In this document: in pieces, positions 1 through 10,085 of the stretch
How the letters are laid out: each line of letters begins with the position of its first letter
Numbering within the stretch: position 1 is the stretch's first letter
Assembly: GCF_000340215.1 (NCBI RefSeq)
Contig: NW_006921532.1
Coordinates: 9,997,894-10,061,893 of the forward strand
DNA: 64,000 bases
From: Pseudocercospora fijiensis CIRAD86
Lineage: Eukaryota > Ascomycota > Dothideomycetes > Mycosphaerellales > Mycosphaerellaceae
Direction of reading: 5' to 3'
Program-made: the position numbers and the translations under genes
Notes under the pieces: model-generated
Told to the model about the DNA's origin: nothing
The model's database searches: none
Seen by the model: the letters and a program-made list of their open reading frames with translations, nothing else

Positions 1-1080
1 ATATATACCGGACGGCAACAATGTTTACTTCTAGGTAATTCGATAATCCGTAAAGGTATAGTTACCGCTAGTATACGGGATACAGGTCTATACGGCGCTA
101 ACCGAGCGTCTAATACGAAGACGGTAATACTAGAAAACAGTATCGTAACACAGAAGGATATAAGTTTAATATATTAATAGTATTACCGAAAAGTGTAGGC
201 TAACTCTAAGATACTAAGTCGTAGTATTAATCCGCCCCTAAATTATTAATCGACCCCGAACTTAGCAACCCTATATATAAATAATACATATATCTATACT
301 AGACTAGCAATGCTCGTACGCTAACCTGCGATAGTATGCAATACTGCCTTAAGCCGACTATAGTAAACGTTTATCGTACTACTTAGGGTTAGTAGTAGCT
401 AAATATTCGAGTTATAGTAAAACGTACTTATCTAGATACTATCGATATACTACTTATCTACGCCGCGGACTATAGTAATAGCACGAGCCTTACTAGCGTC
501 CTAGTCTAATATACTGCCGTCCGGAAATATAATATAGTCGGCGAGCTTAGTATTAGCTAGAACTAGATCGTATAGGAGGTATATAAACTAGTCTTCTAGG
601 TACGAGCGATCGAGTAGCAAATCCTTATTAGCGAACTAGCCTATAAAATAGAAAGAGGCACTAGTAGTAGTATAACTACTACCGACTAGAAAATAGTAGA
701 CGCGAGCATTATCACCCTCCCCGGCCTACTAGTATAGAAAGCCGATCTACTCTAGGTTATAACCTATAATATTCTATTAAGTATAGGCGAGCGAGTAGGT
801 AATACCTAGCTAAAGTACCTATATCGATACGATTAGCTCTAGATCTCGCTACGTCGAAGACACAGTCTAGTACAAGGGCAATTCGACCCCGACTAGAAAC
901 ATACCTAGCCGACCTTAATACCTAGAACCCTAAAGCGGGTTAGAGCCGCGGGCTCTAGCTAATAGAATAGTGCTATTAGCTAGGGAGCGGATAACTAGCG
1001 TACTATCCCTAGAGCGATACGAGACCCGATACTCAGCTACGCTAGAGGTTAAGATGTAGGTTAATATTAATAAGTCGGCG
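1..1080. other. Unidentified RIP-mutated relic region
   Basis: No family recognised. The minus strand of about 480-745 reads as one frame whose interruptions are mostly TAG (former Gln/Trp), with a plausible amino-acid mix (Tyr, Asp, Leu rich; short stretches such as FANKDLLLDRSYLED), so it was probably coding before RIP. The rest of the stretch has strong TpA enrichment and no frame I can support. It could be the flank of the Plavaka element or an independent older repeat. Confidence 0.3.
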
Positions 1081-1089
1081 TATAGGTCT

Positions 1090-1136
1090 ATATAATAGCG
1101 TATATATAATAGCGTATATATAATAGCGTATATATA
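1090..1136. repeat. 14-bp tandem repeat, about 3.4 copies
   Basis: Direct repeats of tatataatagcgta in an otherwise unassigned spacer. Simple AT-rich minisatellite with no visible link to a gene. Confidence 0.75.
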
Positions 1137-1140
1137 AAAA

Positions 1141-1870
1141 TCAAATAAAGTCGACAGGATAAGGCTTTATACTTCTATCTAATAGGCGCACCGATAGGGT
1201 AGTCGTAACTGCTACGAGTCTTAGAGGCCTTAGATTTAATACAAACCGCTTATCAGATGCCGCCTTAAACGACGTCGTTACTAAGTCGGCTAAGTAATAC
1301 TTACTAGCAGTTACTCGAGCGCTATTCGTTTACTTTGCTTAGGAATACAACCTAGCTATAATATAACTAGAGCAAGCCTTAGTAGTACCGGGCGAATTTA
1401 ACGTAATTAATAATGCTACGGGTTAGTATCAAACCGGAGCAATGCTACTTTAATACGTATATAGAATTGAATATATATAACGCATTTTACGGTATAATAT
1501 ACAGGCCTTAGGGCGTTAGGAGTAACGTAGAAATCTAGTCGAAATGTAGTCAGGTCGTTTATATTTAGTATTAATTTTCCGATTAGTCCTAACTAGTAAC
1601 CGAGTTAGACGGCGAGTCGGCACACAAATTAGTATTCAAATATTATCGTAAGAGGCGCTAGTAGAGTAATATTAAATTAATATAATCGAACGGGATAAAT
1701 CCGAGTTTTTACCGAATCCGCGGGCTACGAATCGATATCGAGTCGGACCCCGACTTATACCTAACTTCGTAGTAGTAAGGGGGGTTTGCTAAGCACTGCA
1801 CTTATAGTAGGGCTAAAGAGCCTTAGTAACTTCGTATACGTCGATATACGATAAACCTATAGTAGCTAAA
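1141..1870. other. Spacer upstream of the Plavaka relic, nothing recognised
   Basis: RIP-type sequence with several stretches that keep CpG. It probably holds the 5' part of the Plavaka element, but no terminal inverted repeat or start codon could be fixed. Confidence 0.4.
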
Positions 1871-1879
1871 ACAATAGCG

Positions 1880-4800
1880 CCTATTATCGAAAGCTAGCTA
1901 TATATATAGTAATATCTTACTATATCGAATGTAGGTTATATAACTAGCTGCTTAAAAGCTCCTACGGCTATAAGCAATATAGAAACAAGTGCGAGAAACG
2001 CGCCTACGGCTATAAGCAATATAGAAACAAGTACGAGAAACGCGTTATACTAAAAGAATTTGCCGAGTACGATTCTACTATAAATAATACCGCGAAGCGA
2101 GCCCGACTTAACTTATATACGATCTAAGGTAGCGACTAGAGCGCCGAACAAGCCGACGATAGATTAATACTAGAAGGTATATAGTAAGACGTAAATAAAG
2201 AAGGTACAATAGAAGCTATTCTAGTAACGACATTAACGCTAACAATACTAGCGCTATAGGAAGACAAAGGAAGTATAGATAGCATTAAATAGGATAGATA
2301 TCTTAAATTACCGGAATTCGATATATAGGATAGCCTAGCGAACGAAGACGAAATCGAGAGCGTATAGGCAACTGCCGCTAGAACGATAATAACGCTAGGA
2401 AGCTAGAAGTTAATAAGATTACGGCTAATACTAAAAGGCTACCGTACTGCGGATAATATCGATATATTTACCGAATACACTAGCCGTACCGCTAGTAAGC
2501 CTATAGCTAGGTATAGCATAATTATAGTTTAGTATAGTAGAGTAAATATAAGCGCCTAATCTATAAGCAGCGTTAAAATACGAACATAAGATACTTCGGG
2601 CGAGTACGGAATATTTAAGTTACTATTCGATATAAGCTTTACGCAATTCTTAAAGAGAGAGAGAATATCTAGATATATAACTACGAGGCTTTTCGAAGAC
2701 GAGAGGCTAGTACTACTATACGATCTACTAAGCTAGAAAAGTATAAAGGTTATAACGTCGAAACTGCGAGCTAGCGGTATACTACTATCGAGGGCATTAG
2801 GTTAAATAAAGGTTCGAAAGCTATACCTTCCGACAAGTCGAACGGGTTATAGTAGTACGGAACTAGTGCTACGATACCGATCCGTTAAGAAAGCAGTAAT
2901 ATTCTTAATAGGTTATAGTAGCTTTAGGAATAATCTAGTATATAAGCTATATCGAGCGTAGACGACTAACGACCTACTACGGCGAATCTACTCTAATATA
3001 GCGTTAGTAGACTAGTAGTAGGATATCTAGAGCAAGATAAATATAGACGGCGTAACAATTCTACCTCTAATCGTATTAACCGATAAAACGTAGATAACTA
3101 ACTACTAAGGTAACTTAATAGTATACCCTATATACCTTACTATCGGAAACCTATATATACGAGCACGCAACGCGAACAATAGACCCGGCACGATCTTACT
3201 AGGACTACTACCGGTCGTTAAGGATAGCGATAGTTTTACTAAAAACAGTGTATATTATATATCGATAGTATATATCTTTCGCTCCGCTATAAAAGCAGCC
3301 GACGGCGAGGGCTAGGACATTATATACGTAGATAGCGCGACGCGCAGGTGCTTTCTAATCTTAGTAGTAATATTAGTAGACTATAAAAAGCAAGTTACAA
3401 TTACCGGAGTTAAGACAAACATATATTGTCTAAGTTGCCTAGTATACCCGATAGAACGAGAGCACCTCGATATTATAGTAGAATAGCAGTTATACGACTC
3501 TACGAAGTAGCGATATCTAAGGCAACGCAAAGGCGAATATATAGCGAAGGATCCGTAGAACGTCTACGATATAGATTGCTTTATATAGCGCTAGAAACAC
3601 GTCGATATATACCGGTCTTTAGTAGTAGATATACTATACTAGCTACTAAAAGGAGTGCTTATATACGCAATCTAATAGACTACGGACCTACTAGTAGACA
3701 AGATAAGCTATATAAAAACGAGGAGATACCGACTAGTTACTAACTCGACCCTAAATAGAGGCCTATCTACTAAAATAAGAAAGCTAGGGAAAACAGTAGT
3801 ATAAGGGATTATCGATACGATACTAGATAGACGGTTCGCGTATATACCCGTATATACTAATCTTCGCAAGTTCTACTACTACTTAGCAGTTACTTAGTAG
3901 ATAGGCTAAGAGTAGCAAAGCGTCCTACGAGTCTTATTAGTTATATTTATACTACTACTCGAAGAGGTCCGTTAACTATAGGCGATAAGATTTCTGCGTA
4001 TACTAGTAGACTTTACCGTTCTAGCGATATATAGATACTATAACGACGAAATAGTTAAGTATCTAAGGATAGTATTATACTAAATAAACGAATAGAAGAA
4101 TGTGTTTCGCCTATATAGGGTAATAAAGGTATAGAAGAGGGCCTAGCGGGAGGCGAAGGCTACTACGCGAAGAACGAACGATTTAAATAACGATAATACG
4201 GTTATAATAGACGAGGACGACGAAGCTAACGAGCTAATAGTAATATAAATAGAAGGGCACTTTAATATACCGAAATTCTACGGCGTAATATATGCCCCGA
4301 GCTATATTAAGACGTTCGGTAATCTTCTAGACTTAAATACTAGCTATTTCGAGCACAAATACTATAAACTAGTACTAAAGCTTGCATTTCGGCTAATAAA
4401 CAAGAAGCCTAGCTAGGAAGAAAGTATACTAGATAGCGATACCAATAGATTAAATATATAGGCCGAAGACGATAAAGAATACACAGCAATCCCTATAAAT
4501 GCTCGCACCGTTAAGGAGTATATATAACAGCTAATAATACTAACTATAGTACGGCTAGTAGAGGACATCCTAGGATACTAGCCCGAGAAATAGAGGAACG
4601 GAAAGAAATCGGTTAAGCAGATTACGATAAGGGAGGCTACAGCTATAACAGAAGAGAACCTAGGTCGCGACTTCCGATAAGCGATTGCGGTATTCGTACG
4701 GTAATAGGGTACCTACGATAAGAATAGCGCATTAAGTACTACAACCGACCCTAAAGATATCGTAACGGACTATATATACGTCCTAGATATAGAGATCTAC

Positions 4801-5540
4801 TTCTACGGTAGAATCCGATACTAGAAGCCTATAGGTAAGGATATAGAATATCCTAACGTAGTAGTAGCTAACTTTGCGAGATATATGCTAAACTAGGAGG
4901 GGCTCTACGGCAACAGACGTTATAATTTTATATAGGTATAGGAATATAACGTTAATTATCTAGAAACACCTAATAAATTAGCGGTTCGATTCGGCGGTCG
5001 CCTACTAGCGTAACTAAAGTACGTAATCTCGATTAATATAGAAATAGGAATTAAATATAGGAAGGGGCTTAGGACGAAACGGAGGCCTATTATAGGCGTT
5101 TTTGTTAAGCTTTACGACTATATTAACGATAAGAGCGAGTATAAGGATGCGTATAGTCTAACGATAATCCGGCTACGGCGTCTTTTACTATACTATAGTA
5201 GACTTAAAGGGCGACGGGTATATAGCCTACTACTAGTCTATTATATATTATACGCCGTACCTATAGACGAAGGCGCCCCGTATAGGACTCGCTATATTAA
5301 TAGTTTAGTTAATTTTGAGACATATAACACAATTTACGACGAGGAATAGGAGGATAAGGAAATACGAGCTATAAAGGCTTACGGGCGAGTAATAAAAAGG
5401 CAATATACCGAGTAGAGTATATAGAAATCGTACCTCCGAAACATAGAGGATAATAATACTAAGGCGGCGAAGAATGATTTTATACTTAATAGAGAACGTA
5501 TAAGATAGGATATAGCGATATATAGTAACGATAGTTAATA
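1880..5540 (+). pseudogene. Plavaka-type (CACTA superfamily) transposase relic
   Basis: Formerly a DDE transposase of the Plavaka family. About 1920-2050 is a Cys/Lys-rich stretch where these proteins carry an N-terminal zinc finger. Around 3060-3430 the frame reads LPLIVLTDKT, YPIYLTIGNL, LLGLLPVV, then YVDSATRRC (CADG-R-type in relatives) and a Cys-x2-Cys pair (YCLSCLVYP). About 3622-3660 reads DILY-stop-LLKGV, the family's D-x-L-H-Q signature after His-to-Tyr and Gln-to-stop change. About 4258-4420 reads HFNIPKFYGV, YIKTFGNLLDLNT and YFEHKYYKLVLKLAF, matching the conserved C-terminal half. Stops are almost all TAG/TAA, as RIP of CAG, CAA and TGG produces. It is non-functional. Exact ends and the CACTA termini are not resolved. 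Confidence 0.88.
1961..2044 (+). repeat. 42-bp in-frame tandem duplication in the Plavaka N-terminus
   Basis: Two adjacent copies of a 42-bp unit starting at 1961 and 2003 encode the same 14 residues (AYGYKQYRNK then C/YEKR). They differ chiefly by one TGC/TAC change, which is the RIP transition. The period is a multiple of three, so the frame was kept; it lies in the Cys/Lys-rich zinc-finger-like part. Confidence 0.85.
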
Positions 5541-5740
5541 GTAATAGTAATACACTTAAACCTATAGTACTACTAGTATATTCTAGTTTAGACCGAGTCG
5601 ACTAATATAACCGAGTCGACGAGTCGATAAGTATTAATATAGCAATATACGAATAGTATAAACATTACTAACGACTGCGACTACGAGCGACCCGGAGCGA
5701 TCCTATATATACAAAAATTTACCTAACCGACTCGCGCCCG

Positions 5741-5812
5741 GATCGCTTAGGATCGATAGGATCGCTTAGGATCGCTTAGGATCGCTTAGGATCGATAGGA
5801 TCGATAGGATCG
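5741..5812. repeat. 9/10-bp tandem array (ggatcgctta / ggatcgata)
   Basis: Mixed 9- and 10-bp units of gatcgcttag and gatcgatag repeated head to tail, just downstream of the Plavaka coding relic. Arrays of short units close to the end of CACTA-type elements are common, so this may be a subterminal transposase-binding array; that link is inference. Confidence 0.8.
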
Positions 5813-5844
5813 ACGCGATTAGAAAAAAAGTTTTCGTAACGTAT

Positions 5845-6900
5845 TAAAGCTAAATAGCTCGTTTAGCTATTTCTACTTTAACTATAAATTAAATGCGTAT
5901 TAGGTTAGCCTATTTAAATATACGGCGGCGGTCTAATTTAAGGATAAGCTCCTATCTAAGCTTTAGGCGTATTTCCGAGATCTATATAGAATTAGTCTTA
6001 GCCGGAAGGTCGTCTTCGAGGGTCTTTAAATAGGCCTTAAATAAGCGAGCCGATTAATTAGTCTTTTGTTTAGCTCGGAGGTACTAGTCCTAGGCATATT
6101 ATTGCCTTAGTATAGGGTTTCTAAGGGTGTCTAGTATAATAGTCTTATAGGTTTGCTACTAAATAGCAGTCTAATCGTTAAGGGAGTTAAGATAGTTATC
6201 CTAGGTGCGTTTTAGGTCGCTATTAATATACTATATAGCGTAGACGACTAATAAATTATCGTCTAGAAGGGCCCTTAGTACATTTTGCTAGTTAAGCTTA
6301 TAATCGCGTATATAATTATTATACTGCTTGCGACTAGAGCCGTTAAATACAGTATAGTCCTTAAGCTTAGCATCCTTCTTCTAGACGGATAGTAAGGAAG
6401 GCCCTACTACTAGTTTAGTATTAGTTCTTAGGGACTTCTATAGGCAGCGAATCTCGAGGAGGTTATCCTTTAGCTATTGTTCTTAACGTAGAGCAGCGAG
6501 CCTATTCTAAGTAGCTCCTTAAAGTCTCGCTACTAGCTAGGGGCTAAAAGCTAGTTAGTTATATCGACGATTAATAATATTGTTAAGAATATCGTTAATA
6601 GGTAACGATAGATTATCCCCTTTAACTATAGGTTCTTTAGTAGGCTCTTTAGTAGGCACTATACTACTAGTATTGTTATTACTAGCGCTACTAGAAGCGC
6701 TACGGTTGTTATTATTAGTATTTCGTAATAAGCCGGCTATTATAATAAGGGGTAGTACTAATAATATATTATAGGCCCCTATAGTACGGATATAGCGGAA
6801 TTAGTAGGTATAGGTCTAGTGCGATCGACTAAGCATAATAGGCCGTATAGAAGGCCTTGCTTAGTAATTAGTACGGTTATCCTAATAGAATAGTACGTAT
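5845..6900 (-). pseudogene. LTR-retrotransposon Gag relic (copy A)
   Basis: The minus strand reads as a Gag capsid-type protein: FNGSSRKQYNNYIRDYKL, then VVYAIQYINSDLKR, DNYLNSLND, QTYKTIILDTLRNP, ARLFKAYLKTLEDDLPAK and LDRRRIFKQANLIRIQFIV. These blocks line up one by one with the plus-strand relic at 60140-61080, so both belong to one family. Stops fall at former Gln/Trp codons. No pol domain follows at the 5845 side, so this copy is a gag-only fragment. It sits directly downstream of the leader repeat at 6960-7190, as in the other copy. Confidence 0.75.
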
Positions 6901-6959
6901 AGGTCCCGTTCTCGAGCGTAGTAGAGTTAGATTAGTAATTTTCGTAGCTATACCGCTAA

Positions 6960-7190
6960 AAGCTTAGAATAAGGACTATCTAGCTAGTACCCTTAAAGGG
7001 TAGATCGAATACTATATAATAGGGTTTATATTAGTAGGTAGATAGGGTAGTAGTAGCTATAATAGTATTCGATAAGGATCTAGAAGAAGAGGGAGGAAGG
7101 CAGGTAAGTTAGCCTAACGCTAAGCGCTAAGCCCTGCCTAAGGCATCGAGACCCTAGCTTTACTCGGCCTAGTTACATACTAATTACGTA
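6960..7190 (-). repeat. Conserved 5' leader of the gag family (copy A)
   Basis: Reverse complement of 59935-60130 and, over its first ~110 bp, of 32252-32345 plus 26470-26540. The most conserved core is the self-complementary stretch gcttagcgcttagcgttag next to gccttaggcaggg. All three copies diverge abruptly on the outer side at the ggttatat/tagttacat point, which marks the element boundary. Probably LTR/leader sequence; no TG...CA pair could be confirmed. Confidence 0.7.
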
Positions 7191-8139
7191 TAGCCTCTTT
7201 ACCCCTAACAACTATCGTTGCGAGGTATACTATCTCGACTATATTCGTAGAATAGAAGAGAAGGCGAGGCACTTTAGATTCGCGGACCTATATAGTTATA
7301 ACCTATATATAAGAAGAATACGACGCTACGCCTAAAGGACCTATAGTTCGACTATATCATAGAGAACGATAACCCTATTACCCTCTACCGAGGCCTCGGA
7401 CCTATAGGCATCGTAGGAAGATATAATACGCTAACGCCCTAGTAATAGAGCGACCTATACCTATACCTTCTAGATAAGCTCGCTATAGCGGTAAAAGCTA
7501 AGACTTCGCGCGTTAGTACTATAGCAATAGATAAGCCCGGCTAGCCTATATAGCAGAGCCGAGCCCTACTACTAGCGCTACTAGCGCCGTAGTTACTAGT
7601 ACCGTAGCTATAACGCTAGGCCTTAGGCTATTACGCCGTAGATCTAAATACGTATTAGTAGCTAAGGACAAGCTCGCGCTATCTATACCTAAGAACGAGG
7701 CAAAAGCGCCTTCCCTATAGGTACTACCGATACCTAAGTAGCTAGGACCTAAGGCTTTAGCGCCCGATAGTCCCTAACTTGCCGCTACTTAAGATCCTAA
7801 CGCTAGCTATAGGTACGCGCCCGGCTAAGGCTAGCCTAGCTAAGGCTACTAGTACGCGCAAGCCTACTATCCTATCTAAGCGTAAGGCCGATAGCGACTC
7901 GTTAGCAAAGAAAAGATACGTAAACTATAGGGCTTACCGAAGGTAAGACTACTAAAGCTAAGGCTACCGGCTCTAAGACCGAACTAGAATTAATAGACTC
8001 TAACGAATAAGACTATAACTAGTAGACTCTAGCAAATTATATAATACGAATATAAGTAGTAAGGAAAACGAGAGAAAGGGGAAGGAGTATATAAGAAGGG
8101 GCTCGGCTATCTTAGTATACTAGCCTTCGTTCTATTAGA
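7191..8139 (+). other. Unidentified relic, Lys/Arg-rich segment
   Basis: About 7855-7930 reads without stops as AKATSTRKPTILSKRKAD then LAKKRYVNYRAYRR, which looks like a basic, nuclear-localisation-type tail of a DNA-binding or Gag protein. The remaining sequence is RIP-mutated and I recognise no domain. It may be the N-terminal region or 5' flank of the helicase relic that follows. Confidence 0.3.
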
Positions 8140-8285
8140 CGGGGGTACTATTACGGCAGGCATAGGACGCTAGCCTAGTATATACTTCCGTAGCACCGTA
8201 GATACTTCTATAATACTATACTATTATAGACCTACTAATTCGTCCCTCGCGTAATAGCTACGCTATAGAGCATTTCTAAAAGGCT
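8140..8285 (+). repeat. Repeat segment also present inverted at 13595-13740
   Basis: The block cggcaggcataggacgctag through ctaattcgtccctcgcgtaat is found as an imperfect reverse complement at 13595-13740. In this place it is immediately 5' of the helicase relic, so it is probably part of that element's 5' region. Confidence 0.75.
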
Positions 8286-8329
8286 TTCTACTAGCTCTAT
8301 ATATACTAATCTACGGGAGATTATTCGAT

Positions 8330-9590
8330 TTATAGTTAATCGAATCTATAACTATACTCTTAAATCTATTCGCGCGATAGTTTATACCGTCGACTATACT
8401 AATTTAGTCGACCTCTAATTCGATATTATCGAAGCTAGAATAAGGTAGATTTTAAACCGATTATATAAACTATCTAAATAGCGGCCTAAGAAAAAGCTAT
8501 ATAGGATCTAGGTTACTATACTACGGGCCTTAATTTACTAGCGATAGGATGTCCTATTTGTCGTAAAGACTAGTTAAGGTAAGAGCCTAATCTTCTAGGC
8601 TTTTGCCGTACTTACTAGATAGACTACTATCTAGTTAGTGCCTCTTAGTCGGCTCCGGGCGGAGCAAGAAGCGGACTTAAAGAAGATCGTAGGGGAATAC
8701 GTTAATCCCGTACTAGTTACGAGTAAGGCTACTAAGCGGTAGAATCTAGATTTGTTTACTAAAACTAGGGCGGGCTAGTACGATTACATTATTCTAGGCC
8801 TAGAGTAGGCCGTATCCGATAACTTTAAGAATACCCTTAAGGATCCGAATCTTTCCTTACGTATCGGGCTAGTCGTATTCGATAAAATTTATCTCCTCTC
8901 GAAATAGGCTAGCTTCTACGAGGAATTCCTTATAGTCGCGTAGCTTAGGTAGCTTCTCCGCTAGGGCTATATATAGTTTAGCTATACTAGAACCCTAGAT
9001 ACTACGACCTAAGCCTATATATTAAATTATAGCGGGTTTAGACCGGTCGGGTACGAGGTATAGTCGTAATAGAAATCCGCGATAATATAGCTATATCTGC
9101 CTAGCGTATATCGCGACGCGGGCGCTACGACGACGATATATTTATACCTAATTTCGTATCCGGGAGACTTCGGGAAAAAGATAGCGATACAGAGGAAGGT
9201 ATTCCTACTACGGAAAGAAGTTTTAACTATAGGAAATAGTCGTTCTAGTATTAAAACTAGGGTTATACGATTCTCCTATATAAATATTTAATATAGGAAG
9301 TCGAAATCCCGATAGAAACGGCCTAGACAAGAATAGCGATTCTTATATTCCGCGCGCTAATTAGTAGAAAATTTTGCTTAGCTCCGTATAGTTTTTATCT
9401 AAGCCCGCTACGGAGTAGTCTATATACGGGACGCGGACCGCTATATTCCGCAAAGGCAGATTGTCTAATAATAAAACGCACTTTAGAATATAAAAGTAGG
9501 AATCGCTAATATTCTCGTCTAGTCTCGAGATAGGGTTTTACTAGTAAATCGACTAATCCTTTCTACTTCTGAGCTATATAGTACTAGATA
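8330..9590 (+). pseudogene. RecQ-like DNA helicase relic
   Basis: Superfamily 2 helicase pseudogene. In one plus-strand frame: DVLFVVKTS-stop-GKSLIF at about 8550-8600 is Walker A (TGxGKS before RIP) followed by AFAVLTR and LVPLSRLRAEQEADLKKI (motif Ia region). YDYIILGLE-stop-AVSDNF precedes RIGLVVFDKIYLLS at about 8866-8900, the DExH box in which E became K and H became Y; then FYEEFLIVA and YTRTLDTTT (the S/C-A-T motif III region). GFRPVGYEV and PSVYRD follow. After about 9100 the domain order is harder to read. The residues changed are exactly those of ATP binding and hydrolysis, so it cannot act. RecQ-type helicases of this kind occur as multicopy, often subtelomeric genes in filamentous fungi; whether this is one is inference. 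Confidence 0.78.
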
Positions 9591-9649
9591 CGAAGAATTA
9601 CACACTATTATTATTATAGATATTGTATATACAGTCTAAGGCACTACTA

Positions 9650-10085
9650 TTATTTCTAGCTTTTTTATACTATACGCGTCTTTCCTATACCTCTATCTAC
9701 TAAAGCTACGCAACTCGCTAGGTACTACTTTAACGCCGGTTATAAGGTAATTAATATCGTATTAGAAATAGATATAAGCTAGTTAATTATATATTAGTAG
9801 AAGCTCTACTATAAGCTATTAAGTAAGATATTCCTACTACTAATAAAGTTAAAAGTAAGTTATAAACAGGAAATTATAAAAGAGATAGAAACCTATCTAT
9901 CTAAATCATTATCGATTAGACTAAAAAAACATATCCTAAGGAAGTATATACTATACTATATAAAAAACCAATCTAGCTATAGTATAGAATTGTCTATAAA
10001 GACTTAGTTAAACTTATAAAGCTACTTATTTTTAAAATCGCGAAGGAGCGCTATATATTAGTAAAAAGCAATCTACTAGGGCATA
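9650..10085 (+). pseudogene. Possible helix-turn-helix transposase remnant
   Basis: The frame reads ATQLARYYFNAGYKVINIVL, then EIIKEIETYLSKSLSIRLKK and NQSSYSIELSIKT. The order (an HTH-like block, a second helical block, then S/R-rich) resembles the N-terminal paired HTH of Tc1/mariner-type transposases in fungi. No DDE core is present before the next repeat starts at ~10085. Weak assignment; it could equally be an unrelated relic. Confidence 0.25.

Noticed and set aside
3426..3743. 105-codon open frame starting MSKLPSIPDRTRAP
   Set aside because: It overlaps the Plavaka transposase in another frame; the Plavaka frame here gives the conserved Cys pair and D-x-L-H-Q block, so this is a chance frame.
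6580..6774. 64-codon plus-strand open frame rich in Leu
   Set aside because: Antisense to the Gag relic on the minus strand; low-complexity Leu/Ser translation typical of RIP sequence.
6960..7190. tRNA-like or SINE head in the leader repeat
   Set aside because: The palindrome is suggestive, but no cloverleaf or A/B-box pair could be fitted.
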